A DNA stretch of 64,000 bases from Myxococcota bacterium (lineage in GTDB: Bacteria > Myxococcota_A > UBA9160 > UBA4427), in contig JANQEL010000132.1 of assembly GCA_028278345.1 (NCBI GenBank), positions 1-64,000 on the forward strand, read 5' to 3'. Of the stretch, positions 1-8,672 are shown one piece after another. The translations under genes and the position numbers were made by a program. The notes under the pieces are model-generated. The model saw only the letters and a list, made by a program, of their open reading frames with translations, was not told the origin of the DNA and did not search any database. The number at the start of each line of letters is the position of its first letter. Positions within the stretch are counted from its first letter, which is position 1.

Positions 1-768
1 TCCGCTCGCATCGATTCCAGTGACATCGGCGTCGGGACGCGGCGCGATCAAGGGGGCCTCGGGCGAGTTGCACGCGCCGAGCTCGCGCAGTCGATTCTCC
101 AGGTGGAAGAGACGATCGACTCCCCAGTACCACTCGCCGCCGTAGAAGAAGGTGGCGCCCGAGTAGTGGTTGTTCTTCTCGAGATGCCGGGATCCGCGGT
201 CCAACGCCGCGTTCAACTCGGCGGCAGTCGACCCCTTCTCCGCCAGGCCCGCGAGGGCGCCCTCGTCGCCAGACCACAGCGCTTCGGAGACCGCAGCGAT
301 GCTGGCGATGCGCGCATCACGATCTCCCACTGTGAGCACCCGGCCCGCAAGCTCCTGTTGACCTGGATCGGGCACCGTACCCGCCTGAGAAGGAAACGAG
401 AGGCCCAGGTGCGGCGCAATGAGTTCCGCGTCGCGCCGCGCCCAGATCGCCAACTTCTCGAACTCGGGCTGGCTCGAGCCACCCGTTGCACGGATCAGGT
501 GAACCCGGAGCTCGATGTCGTAGCGCGCAGCGAAGGTCTCGAGCACCTGCGCTGTCAGGTGCGAGTAGGGATCGTCCAACTGATGAAAGTAGTCGACGAC
601 GTGCGGCTCTCCCCTCTTCTGACGCCGTGCCTCGGCCTTCTTCCTTCGGCCTAGAATCACGGCCGGGTTGGCCTCCGGCCCCATGATCCGGCGGCTGATG
701 AATCCACGCAGCCAGGCCGGCGGGTCGACGATGAAACTCGGGTTCGGGTTGTCCTTGGGCTCGAGCAT
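1..768 (-). CDS. DsbA/HCCA-isomerase-like thioredoxin-fold protein (3' end outside window)
   Basis: The gene begins at an ATG at 768 and stays open to the window edge, giving 256 visible codons. Residues about 57-70 (VVDYFHQLDDPYSH) match the first beta strand and active-site corner of the DsbA/2-hydroxychromene-2-carboxylate isomerase fold. The CPxC cysteines are replaced by DPYS, so a thiol-disulfide exchange role is unlikely. Glutathione-dependent isomerisation, or a diverged role, is more plausible. The N-terminal 50 residues are basic and show no signal peptide, suggesting a cytoplasmic protein. It is divergent from the haloalkane dehalogenase gene and shares a 118-base intergenic region that contains an inverted repeat. 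The C-terminus is not visible. Confidence 0.7.
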   Translation of the reverse strand, partial: MLEPKDNPNPSFIVDPPAWLRGFISRRIMGPEANPAVILGRRKKAEARRQKRGEPHVVDYFHQLDDPYSHLTAQVLETFAARYDIELRVHLIRATGGSSQPEFEKLAIWARRDAELIAPHLGLSFPSQAGTVPDPGQQELAGRVLTVGDRDARIASIAAVSEALWSGDEGALAGLAEKGSTAAELNAALDRGSRHLEKNNHYSGATFFYGGEWYWGVDRLFHLENRLRELGACNSPEAPLIAPRPDADVTGIDASG

Positions 769-839
769 GGATCAGGCCTCGCTGCTGGGAGGTCTCTGCG
801 ATCACGGCCGACTCGATCGACGGGCGCGAAGCAAGTTTT

Positions 840-854
840 GACATAAGATATGTC
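840..854. promoter_or_regulatory. Inverted repeat between divergent genes, candidate operator
   Basis: GACATA-AGA-TATGTC is a perfect inverted repeat with 6-bp arms. It overlaps a TTGACA hexamer at 838-843 that could be the -35 element for the downstream dehalogenase gene. Its position between two divergent catabolic genes suggests a regulator site. No regulator gene lies next to it in the window. Confidence 0.4.
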
Positions 855-886
855 ATGATCTCGATTTCGAGCAAGAGGCCCATTCG

Positions 887-1840
887 ATGAAGACCCTACG
901 CACACCTGACGAGCGCTTCGAGAACCTATCCGGCTATCCCTTCGCCCCCCACTATCTGGACGTCGACGATCCGGATGGAGGGACCCTTCGGATGCACTAT
1001 GTCGATGAGGGACCGGGCGACGGCCCCATCGCATTCCTGCTCCACGGCGAGCCGACCTGGTCGTATCTCTACCGCAAGATGATTCCCGGGTTGGTCGAGG
1101 CCGGGCACCGGGTGATCGCGCCGGATCAGATCGGCTTCGGTCGTAGCGACAAGCCGACCGAGCAATCCGACTACAGCGTCGAGCGTCACGTCGGTTGGAT
1201 ACGCCAGGCGATGCAGCGACTCGACGTGCAGGACGCCACGTTCTTCGGGCAGGATTGGGGAAACCTGATCGGCTTCACCGCGGTGGCTCACGAAGAGAGT
1301 CGCTTTCGCGCCATTGTCGCCGCCAACGCCGGCCTCCCCGATCCCGAGCACTTCGACCGCTTCGCAACGCTGCAACAACAACTCTCGGACCCAGGCGCGT
1401 TCGCGCGCTGGCAAGCGTATGCGGCCTCCCGCGACGATCTCGATGTCGGCGCCATGATGGCGGGCACGCTCGAAGGCCTCGACTTCGACATCGGTAGCCT
1501 TCCCCTCTCGGATGCCGAGCGCGCGGGCTATGACGCCCCGTTTCCCGACGAGCGCTACCAGGCAGGCGTGATGGTCTTCCCCTCACTCGCCAACCCGGAT
1601 GCCTTCGGCCTGTTCGGAGCCGCGTGGCGCGTCCTCGAAAAATGGGATCGTCCCTTCATCACCGCGTACGGCAAGGCCGACCCGGTGCTCGGCACGTTCG
1701 ACAGCATGTTCCAGCAGTACGTGCCTGGAGCCAAAGACCAACCCCACCGCACGTTCCCGGATGGCGGACACTTCATCCAGGAACAGGAGCCCGATGCGCT
1801 CGTCGAGGTGATCATCGAGGCAACGAGGCGGGGCGCCTGA
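887..1840 (+). CDS. Haloalkane dehalogenase (HLD-I, DhlA-like)
   Basis: This alpha/beta-hydrolase is expected to cleave carbon-halogen bonds of haloalkanes, giving an alcohol and halide in the cytoplasm. The oxyanion motif HGEP lies at residues 53-56. The nucleophile is Asp123 in GQDWG, and Trp124 and Trp175 match the two halide-binding tryptophans of DhlA. The acid is Asp265 in YGKADP and the base is His295 in GGHF. An acid after strand 7 is typical of subfamily I. The length of 317 residues is close to DhlA (310). An AGAGG element sits 10 bases before the ATG. Substrate range cannot be read from the sequence; the catalytic set makes the family call firm. Confidence 0.88.
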   Translation: MKTLRTPDERFENLSGYPFAPHYLDVDDPDGGTLRMHYVDEGPGDGPIAFLLHGEPTWSYLYRKMIPGLVEAGHRVIAPDQIGFGRSDKPTEQSDYSVERHVGWIRQAMQRLDVQDATFFGQDWGNLIGFTAVAHEESRFRAIVAANAGLPDPEHFDRFATLQQQLSDPGAFARWQAYAASRDDLDVGAMMAGTLEGLDFDIGSLPLSDAERAGYDAPFPDERYQAGVMVFPSLANPDAFGLFGAAWRVLEKWDRPFITAYGKADPVLGTFDSMFQQYVPGAKDQPHRTFPDGGHFIQEQEPDALVEVIIEATRRGA

Positions 1841-1882
1841 ATCCTCTGCTCGAGCCGGGCCACATCAAGCAAGGAGATCGAC

Positions 1883-3121
1883 ATGGCCAGCGAGGAACAC
1901 AACACGGGCCTGCGAATGAGCCGGCGTGCTTTCACGGCGGCCGTTGGCGCCACCGGCGCAGCGCTCGCGCTTCCGATCCGAGCGAACGCGGCACCCAAGA
2001 TACTCGGCCCAGAGGACCTGAAGGTCGCGCCGGGAGCGAGAGTCCCGGTGGGACTTGCTGGTGTCGCACGCAACAGCGACGCGACCGCCACCGAGAACGC
2101 CGTCGCCGAGGCGGTGCGGGCGGTGAGCGACTTGTCGTGGTTGAGCCGGGGGGACTCGGTCCTGATCAAGGTCGCCGCCAACTCGGGGAACGTCTATCCG
2201 GCCACGACCGATCCAGCGGCGTTGCGGGCGATGATCGAACTCCTCCGTGAGCACGGCGCAGGCCGAATCGTCGTCGCCGACATGTCCGGCGTGCAGGCCA
2301 TCCGATTCACACCCGACAGCCTGACGGGGAGTAGCCGCGAGCTGATGGTGTCAGCGGGCCTCGCCTCCGTGGCCGAAGCGATGGACGCCGAGGTCCATGC
2401 ATTCGAAGAAGCCGGGTGGGATGGCTTCTTCGCGGAACGCCCGGTGGCAACAGGGAGTTGGAAGCGGGAAATCCTCCTCCCGAACGTGCTTCGCGAGGTG
2501 GATCACGTCGTGCTGATGCCCCGCTGCAGCCGACACGTGCTGGCTGGTAGCACGCTCGCGCTCAAGTGCGCGGTGGGGTGGTGGCGTCACGACTCGCGAC
2601 TCGAGTACCACCATGACGCCTCGACGTTCGCCCAGAAGACGGCCGACGCCAATACACTGCCAACGCTGCGCGAAAAGCAACGACTCGTGGTGACCAGCGC
2701 AACGAAGGTGATGGCGCTCTTCGGCCCGGACACCGGACACGTCGTCGCCCCGGAGACCGGCCTGATCTTCGCCTCGACGGACGCCCTGGCGCATGACCTG
2801 GTGTCTCTCTCCTGGCTCCTGGCCACTCGCGCGGCGGTTCCCTCCGACGAGCGCGAAGCGTTCATGGGAGATCCGAATACATCGGCCACCTCCGTGAACC
2901 TGATCAATCGTATGGTGACCACGTGGCTCGGCGGTGTCGGCAAGGCGTTCTCTGCGGAACGCCTCGAGCCCTGGCCCACTCACGATGTATGGAACGACCG
3001 TGTCCTGCGACGTGCGTTCGAGATCTCCGGTGGCGTTCCGGATGTCGAGCTGGCGCATGTGGGTGGTGTTTCAGACCGGCTCATTGGGACGCTCGCGGGG
3101 GCGGTACGTCTCCCCGCGTAG
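1883..3121 (+). CDS. DUF362 domain protein with Tat signal
   Basis: The 412-residue product starts with a twin-arginine signal (SRRAFT at residues 13-18, then an Ala-rich hydrophobic stretch ending near ANA at 34-36), so it is probably exported folded to the periplasm. The body matches my recollection of DUF362, a family of unknown activity often found with iron-sulfur proteins. No clear CxxC cluster is visible, so any cofactor is unknown. The start is supported by AAGGAG seven bases before the ATG. It lies 42 bases after the dehalogenase gene on the same strand, and the two may be cotranscribed. Confidence 0.7.
   Translation: MASEEHNTGLRMSRRAFTAAVGATGAALALPIRANAAPKILGPEDLKVAPGARVPVGLAGVARNSDATATENAVAEAVRAVSDLSWLSRGDSVLIKVAANSGNVYPATTDPAALRAMIELLREHGAGRIVVADMSGVQAIRFTPDSLTGSSRELMVSAGLASVAEAMDAEVHAFEEAGWDGFFAERPVATGSWKREILLPNVLREVDHVVLMPRCSRHVLAGSTLALKCAVGWWRHDSRLEYHHDASTFAQKTADANTLPTLREKQRLVVTSATKVMALFGPDTGHVVAPETGLIFASTDALAHDLVSLSWLLATRAAVPSDEREAFMGDPNTSATSVNLINRMVTTWLGGVGKAFSAERLEPWPTHDVWNDRVLRRAFEISGGVPDVELAHVGGVSDRLIGTLAGAVRLPA
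3094..3118. terminator. GC hairpin between convergent genes
   Basis: CGCGGGG (3094-3100) and CCCCGCG (3112-3118) form a 7-bp stem with an 11-base loop over the last codons of the DUF362 gene, where it converges with the metallo-hydrolase gene. There is no T-run, so this could be a weak bidirectional terminator or a chance hairpin. Confidence 0.3.
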
Positions 3122-3127
3122 TCGGGC

Positions 3128-4165
3128 TCAGGGCTCCGAGATGTGGATCTCGGTCGAATCCGGCGGCAGATCGAAGGTGTGGAGATCGCGCACCAGGATC
3201 GTGTCGCTGGAAAGGCCTCGCGCGAACAAGCGCTCGCCGATTCCCGCCGGAGGCGCGGGCACGAGGTGGTAGAGCGCGAGCTGGCGGACGCCCGCGTTCG
3301 CGGCCGCTTCTTCGAGGGTGAGGGAATCGGCGTGATAGTCGATCACATCCTTCATGATGGTCGGCAGAACCGGAACGTTGTTTTCGGTCGCCGCCGCGAT
3401 CATGGTGTCGAGCATGTGGCGAGAAAGGGCGTCGTGGAGAACGAGGTCGGCGTCCTTCGCCGCCTTGAACAGACTCTCGCTCGCGTTGGTGTCGCCGCTG
3501 ATCACGACCGAGCGACCGCGGTAGTCGACGCGATACCCGACCGCGGGCTCGATGGGCGGGTGCTCCACGGGAAACGACGTGACCCTGATCTGGTCGTCCT
3601 GGTAGACGACATCGCCCGCCGTGAAGGTGGCTGCCGTCATCGGACCAGCGGCCGGCGCAAGGAGTTCGGTTCCGTGGTGGGCAACGCGGTACTTCTGGTC
3701 GAGTCGATACGCACCGTTGAACCCGGCCACCACTTCGTCGACGCCTTCCGGTCCATACACCTTCAGGCTCTCACGACGCCCCTGTACCCAACTGACGAGG
3801 TTCACATCGGCGAGCCCCGAGATGTGGTCCGAATGGAAGTGCGTGAGGAAGACACCGTCGAGGCGCTTCATCGGCATGCGCGCCTGTGCCATGCGCAGGG
3901 GCGACCGGGCCCCCGTATCGAAGATCATGAAGTGCTCTGGAGTGAGCACGGCGATGCAAGCCTGCGCGCGCTCGGGGTCGTTGCCGAGGGGCGATGCGCT
4001 GCCACACACGATGACCCGCATCCCGTCGATCTCGTCCATCTGCCCCGCGAGCTGCGAACCGATGGCGCGGGAAAAGAGCGCGTCTTCGATCGCGCTGCAG
4101 GCCGTCCCGAGTAGCGACAGCGCGATCAGGCCAGAGAGAACGACTGCGACAGGACTCGCGCGCAT
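3128..4165 (-). CDS. Metallo-beta-lactamase-fold hydrolase, exported
   Basis: The 345-residue protein has an N-terminal hydrophobic signal ending LLGTAC at residues 19-23. This resembles a lipobox but has Gly at -3, so lipoprotein status is uncertain. The HFHSDH motif at 109-114 is the signature dinuclear metal site (HxHxDH), and later His/Asp ligands follow as GDTNAS and YHADS. Overall layout is closest to RNase Z/arylsulfatase-type hydrolases of the superfamily, acting here outside the cytoplasm. The substrate is unknown. It converges on the DUF362 gene with 6 bases between stop codons. Confidence 0.75.
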   Translation of the reverse strand: MRASPVAVVLSGLIALSLLGTACSAIEDALFSRAIGSQLAGQMDEIDGMRVIVCGSASPLGNDPERAQACIAVLTPEHFMIFDTGARSPLRMAQARMPMKRLDGVFLTHFHSDHISGLADVNLVSWVQGRRESLKVYGPEGVDEVVAGFNGAYRLDQKYRVAHHGTELLAPAAGPMTAATFTAGDVVYQDDQIRVTSFPVEHPPIEPAVGYRVDYRGRSVVISGDTNASESLFKAAKDADLVLHDALSRHMLDTMIAAATENNVPVLPTIMKDVIDYHADSLTLEEAAANAGVRQLALYHLVPAPPAGIGERLFARGLSSDTILVRDLHTFDLPPDSTEIHISEP

Positions 4166-4286
4166 GGTGAGTCTCCTTGGGGCGCATGGGGCCCGGCCCG
4201 AAGGAGTAGCGCGCTTGCCGTCTCGCGTCCCTGGCTCGAGACCGCCGCCAGAGCACTCGTCTTTCGATCGACCCCGCCGAGCGGAG

Positions 4287-5939
4287 TCAACCGCTTTGCC
4301 GCCGATGCGTACGCAACCGAAGCCAGAGCAACCCCGGCACGATCGCGACCAACTCGGCGCCCAGCCCGCAGAACTCGGCGTGGATCACGACGTCGTCGCA
4401 CGACTCGAACGCAATGCCATTTCGCGTCCGACCGACGACGCACGCTTCGGTGTCTCCGACCATGAGTCCTGCAGTTGTGGTTGGAAACATGACCACGAGG
4501 TCGTCGAAACCGTCGTGGTTCACATCCTTGATCGAGCCGGAGGGGTCGACACGGGGTGGCACTTCGTTGGGTCCGAAGCCGAGAGTGACCGTATCGATAT
4601 CGAGGACGTCGAAGGATTCCGAGCCGAGCAGTGCGACGACCGTATCGTTTCCCTCGACGAAATCGATCCGGTTCGGGTCTTCGAAGGGTTCGATATCCAG
4701 CTCGTACTCGATGTCGGGCAAGCCCACGTCATAGGCATAGACGGCCCCGGCCTTTTCGTAGTAGGCATCACCACCGCGCGCGCCCACGAACGCAGTCGAG
4801 TCGTCGACGGCTGCGGCCCACCCGAGCGTCGCAGCTGGCCCGCGATCCGAAGCGAAGAGCCGCTCGGCCAGGGACCACTCGATTCCGTCGTATCGAAACA
4901 CGAAGGCTGCACCGGTGGCGTTCTTTCCCTCGTCGTGGTCGCGGGAACCGACGACGATCGTGTCCCCCGAGATCGCCACCGAATAGCCGAACTTGTCGAA
5001 GCGGCTCGGATCGGGCGCGGTCAGCGTGGCCTCGAGCGCCCACTCCGCTCCGTCGTGACGGAAGACGTAGGCCGCTCCGTAGGTCCCCATGCGATGGTTG
5101 TCGAGATGGGCACCCACGACCACCACGTCGCCGTCCATGGCCACGGCATGACCGAACTCATCGACCTCGGGCGCACCGGGTGACACGAGCCGCGCTTCCT
5201 CGACCCAGGTGTGGCCATCGAGTCGATAGATCAAAGCGGTGAGCTCGCGTGTACCGACGATCATCTTCGGGCCGGACAGGGCGATGGCTGTTCCGAATTG
5301 ATTGATGGGTTCACTTCCATCCGGAACGATCTTCTGTCGCTGCAGCCACTGCCCGTCGTTGGTGCGGGTGAACCAGTAGACGGCCCCGTCGTTGTCTTCG
5401 GGGAAGGAGTTCACGAACTGCTCGACCGCTCCGACCACGATGCTGTTCCCGTCGAGGTCGAGCGACGCCCCGAAACCCCGGATGGGCAGATCATCTCCCC
5501 GAAACGGAAGGCCCTGTCGCACCCAACCACCGGCTTCCGGTCCGTAGATCGTGACCTGCCCGGGGCTGGGTTCGCCGACCGCGATCGTGTCTCCCTGAAT
5601 CGCCACGGAGTTGCCGAACTTCCCGTTCTGGCGACCGAAGAACGGGGGTTGGAGGATCGCGTCTTCGCGCCATTCGCCGGAGTCGCGGCGAAGGACGTAG
5701 GCTCGGCCCACCCTCGGGACCAGAACACTCGATGCGTTGCGCCAGAAGGCATCGCCGGCGCCGATGACCGCGATGGCACCGTCGATCGCGAGGGCGGTGC
5801 CGTAGTGGTCCTCCCGAAGGCCGTCGGAGGCTACGAGTTTCTGAGTTTCCTCGAGGGCCGTGAGAGGGCTCGCGACCACCAATGTGAAGAACGCTGCGGC
5901 GGCGAGTCGGGGGAGTTTGTTCGGGGAGAGCCGGGACAT
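4287..5939 (-). CDS. FG-GAP repeat protein with C-terminal anchor
   Basis: The 550-residue product carries a signal peptide (about residues 1-28, ending SPLTA) and roughly seven repeats of the form FG..VA..GD.I.VG, the FG-GAP/integrin beta-propeller repeat. It should fold as an extracellular propeller. After the propeller is a short domain with DVNHDGFDDLVV, a calcium-type FG-GAP loop. The C-terminus is Cys-Gly-Leu-Gly, a hydrophobic helix of about 15 residues, then Arg-rich residues, which looks like a C-terminal sorting or anchoring tail. An upstream in-frame start at 6038 was rejected because GGAGGA lies a few bases before the ATG at 5939. Confidence 0.75.
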   Translation of the reverse strand: MSRLSPNKLPRLAAAAFFTLVVASPLTALEETQKLVASDGLREDHYGTALAIDGAIAVIGAGDAFWRNASSVLVPRVGRAYVLRRDSGEWREDAILQPPFFGRQNGKFGNSVAIQGDTIAVGEPSPGQVTIYGPEAGGWVRQGLPFRGDDLPIRGFGASLDLDGNSIVVGAVEQFVNSFPEDNDGAVYWFTRTNDGQWLQRQKIVPDGSEPINQFGTAIALSGPKMIVGTRELTALIYRLDGHTWVEEARLVSPGAPEVDEFGHAVAMDGDVVVVGAHLDNHRMGTYGAAYVFRHDGAEWALEATLTAPDPSRFDKFGYSVAISGDTIVVGSRDHDEGKNATGAAFVFRYDGIEWSLAERLFASDRGPAATLGWAAAVDDSTAFVGARGGDAYYEKAGAVYAYDVGLPDIEYELDIEPFEDPNRIDFVEGNDTVVALLGSESFDVLDIDTVTLGFGPNEVPPRVDPSGSIKDVNHDGFDDLVVMFPTTTAGLMVGDTEACVVGRTRNGIAFESCDDVVIHAEFCGLGAELVAIVPGLLWLRLRTHRRQSG

Positions 5940-5976
5940 GGAAGTCCTCCGTTCGGTGGGGGCGGTCTCGACGGAG

Positions 5977-8397
5977 CTAGTCGATTGTAGACTGCGGGCG
6001 ACCGACCACGGGCGAAGTTTCGGCGTCGGCCGCAACACGCTCGATGAATGCGTTACGGCGGCGTAGTACGAGGCTCAACTGCTCGCGGAAGTCTGCGTCG
6101 CTGATCGCCCAGGGCTTCGAAGGCAGCGATGTCCCCCTCAGAAACGCGATCATGCGACCGAAACGGGGCTCCTCGCGCAACCGCGTAGCATGCGGCGCAC
6201 CGTAGACGACGACGGGATGATCATCCGTGTTATGCGGCCCATCGCCCGCGTAGTGTTCCAGTGCATCCGATGCCGCGATCAGCGTGCCGAAGATGTTCAG
6301 GTCGGAATCGAGGTCGATCCTGGCCAGCTTGCGCAACAAGGGTGCGCTCCGCACGCGCCGCTCGATCCAGCCGGGTCCGTACTGCCCCCACTCCTCTCGC
6401 GGTCCGATCAAAGCGACGGCGGGGAAGTTGAACTCCATGTCGAGAATCACCGCTTTGGCGTTCGGGAACACCCCGAGAAAGGTGCGGATCACGTCGCGGA
6501 GAGTCGGCTCGTCGAGTTGATACATCGGCAACCACTGGCAGAAGAGCCCGGTAGCCGTGAGCCGCTCGCGGATTGCCTCGAAGTGCTCCCGCGTATACAG
6601 CATCCCACCGCCGTCGCGCGCCGGATGGTAGAGGTCAGCGACGACGACGTCGTAGGACTGGGGCGAGGTGCGGACGAAGCGTCGGGCATCGGCGGCGTGG
6701 ACTCGCGCGCGCGGCGGATCGACGAGACTGCGGCCGCCGACCTCGAACGCCGCCAGGGCATCGACGACCTCGGGCACCAACTCGACGGCTTCGACTTCGA
6801 GGCCCGGGTGATCCGTGCCGGCCAGCGCGGTGATGCCTGTCCCCAGCCCCAGGTAGAGCGCGTTGCGTGGTGAGGGATGTAAGAGCAGCGGCAGGTGTCC
6901 CTGGCGCAGTTGCATGCGCTCGCCCGTTCGGCCGGTGTCCCCCATGGCGAATCGGTTGTTGACGCGAAGGGAGCGGTACCCGTCCCCGTCCTCGAGGATG
7001 GCAACGGAAGCCATGACACCCTCGCGGTACGCAAGCACTTCCTGGCCTTCGAAGGTCTGGACCCAACGCAGTTCCGGAAGCACGAAGAGCAGCAGGATCG
7101 GCATCACGGAAAGCGGGCGCGAACCGCGGTGGATGACGAGGCCCAGCGCGACGTATCCGACGGCGATCGCCGCTAGCGCCCATCGGGTACCGACGGCGGG
7201 CATGATCAGGACGCCGACCAGGAGCGGCGCGACGAAGCCTCCGACCGTATTCGCGGCCAGGGCCGCGCCAACGCCACCGTCGGAGTGCTTCGCCTCCTGG
7301 GTCAGGAGGCTGAACGTGGCACCCATCAATGCCGTGGGCAGCAGGAGTGCGGGCGCGGCGGTCATCACCTCCGAGGTCAAGACACCGAGCAGCGAGTGGC
7401 CGAGGTTCAGCCGGCCGAACTGGTAGATCTCGGGACTGGCGGCAAAGGCCAGGCCACCGAGCACGCATGACGCAGCGAGACCGTGGAGCAGCCCGGCCAT
7501 GAGCGCGCTTGTATTCGCACGATCGCGCAGCCACGACTGATACACCAACGCCCCGGTGGCCGTACCGACCAGCCATACCGCCAGCACCGCCGCGTAGCTG
7601 TAGACCGTGTTTTCGATGACCTGTGCGAGGACGCGAAGCGCGACGACCTCGAAGCCGATGCCGAGCAATCCCGTGGCGAACAGGATCGCCAACCGTCGCC
7701 TGCTTCCACCCGGGGACGACGATGCGCTCCGCATCGTGTCCGAGGTTGGGCGCGACCGCTCGACCTGCACCGAGCCGCCGTCGAAGACTCGCAGGGCCGG
7801 CAGCACGAGCAGCGCGCAGGCGAGGTTCACCACCGCGATGCAGAGCAAGCTCGCGCGATACCCGAGCGACGGGACGAGAACGAACGCGCCCAACAACGTG
7901 CCGACGACGGCACCGAAGGTACTGGCGGCGTAGAGCCCGCCAACATGACGGCCACCCCCCGCCAGTGCCGTGACGAAACGTTCCATGGCCGGGAGGGTCG
8001 CCCCCATGGCCGCAGTCGCCGGAAGCAGGACGAGCAGGGGCAATCCAAATGACACCATCCATTGGCGGAACGCCGACGGCGCGGGCCCCATGAGTTGAAG
8101 GGCGAGTTCGTTCGCCGGAGCTGCAAGTGCCGCACAGGCCATTACCCAGACGCCGATCAAGCCCTCCAGGCCGGCGTACCAATGCCCGGGCCGCCGGCTG
8201 CGACTGATCATCCGATCGAAGAACCAGGCGCCGATTCCCAGTCCGCCGAAGAAGGCACCGACCACGGCGAGCGCCGCCGGCAACTCGTGCCCCAGTCCGA
8301 CGGCGAACATACGAACGGAGGCCATCTGGAAGCCGAGACCCGCGGCCCCGGAGAGCAGGAAGATCGCGTGCTGCACCCAAACGCGCGACCTCGGCAT
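5977..8397 (-). CDS. Membrane-fused spermidine-synthase-like protein
   Basis: The 806-residue protein joins two parts. Residues about 1-480 contain many hydrophobic helices arranged like an MFS/spermine-synthase-associated membrane region (first helix AIFLLSGAAGLGFQM). Residues about 500-740 resemble the spermidine synthase Rossmann fold, with LGLGTGIT as the nucleotide-binding loop and VVADLYHP carrying the Asp equivalent of the aminopropyltransferase active site. The usual GGGDG is altered to GLGTG, so true polyamine synthesis is not assured. It may use S-adenosylmethionine or its decarboxylated form on another substrate. The FG-GAP gene follows 37 bases downstream on the same strand. Confidence 0.75.
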   Translation of the reverse strand: MPRSRVWVQHAIFLLSGAAGLGFQMASVRMFAVGLGHELPAALAVVGAFFGGLGIGAWFFDRMISRSRRPGHWYAGLEGLIGVWVMACAALAAPANELALQLMGPAPSAFRQWMVSFGLPLLVLLPATAAMGATLPAMERFVTALAGGGRHVGGLYAASTFGAVVGTLLGAFVLVPSLGYRASLLCIAVVNLACALLVLPALRVFDGGSVQVERSRPTSDTMRSASSSPGGSRRRLAILFATGLLGIGFEVVALRVLAQVIENTVYSYAAVLAVWLVGTATGALVYQSWLRDRANTSALMAGLLHGLAASCVLGGLAFAASPEIYQFGRLNLGHSLLGVLTSEVMTAAPALLLPTALMGATFSLLTQEAKHSDGGVGAALAANTVGGFVAPLLVGVLIMPAVGTRWALAAIAVGYVALGLVIHRGSRPLSVMPILLLFVLPELRWVQTFEGQEVLAYREGVMASVAILEDGDGYRSLRVNNRFAMGDTGRTGERMQLRQGHLPLLLHPSPRNALYLGLGTGITALAGTDHPGLEVEAVELVPEVVDALAAFEVGGRSLVDPPRARVHAADARRFVRTSPQSYDVVVADLYHPARDGGGMLYTREHFEAIRERLTATGLFCQWLPMYQLDEPTLRDVIRTFLGVFPNAKAVILDMEFNFPAVALIGPREEWGQYGPGWIERRVRSAPLLRKLARIDLDSDLNIFGTLIAASDALEHYAGDGPHNTDDHPVVVYGAPHATRLREEPRFGRMIAFLRGTSLPSKPWAISDADFREQLSLVLRRRNAFIERVAADAETSPVVGRPQSTID

Positions 8398-8582
8398 GAC
8401 GATGGTTCCTCGGCGTTTCCGAACGCGCCCCTCGTCCCACGCGTGGCGGCGGGCTCACTCGGCCCACGGATGGTCGTGCCCGCGCGCAACTGGAACGCAA
8501 CGCATCCAAAGTAGAGTGCCGATCAGGGTGCCCGAGTTCCCTGCAATCCCACGCGCTTCGCTGAAGGTGGCGAGACGAAGCG

Positions 8583-8599
8583 GCCTGCCTCGAGCAGGC
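8583..8599. other. Hairpin in the 275-base gap before the alcohol dehydrogenase
   Basis: GCCTGC (8583-8588) and GCAGGC (8594-8599) form a perfect 6-bp stem with a 5-base loop, 74 bases before the alcohol dehydrogenase start. The rest of the 8398-8672 gap shows no small gene I can support. It probably holds the divergent promoters. Confidence 0.3.
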
Positions 8600-8672
8600 A
8601 CGAATACGGAATGTCGGGGAACTCGAGCGCCTCGACCGGCGCTCTACACGCAAGATGGAGGAGGAGCCCGAA

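Noticed and set aside
3621-5183. A 520-codon plus-strand open frame across the metallo-hydrolase and FG-GAP genes.
   Set aside because: It runs opposite two genes with clear domains and signals, and its own translation is Arg/Ser-rich with no motif. It is a GC-rich shadow frame.
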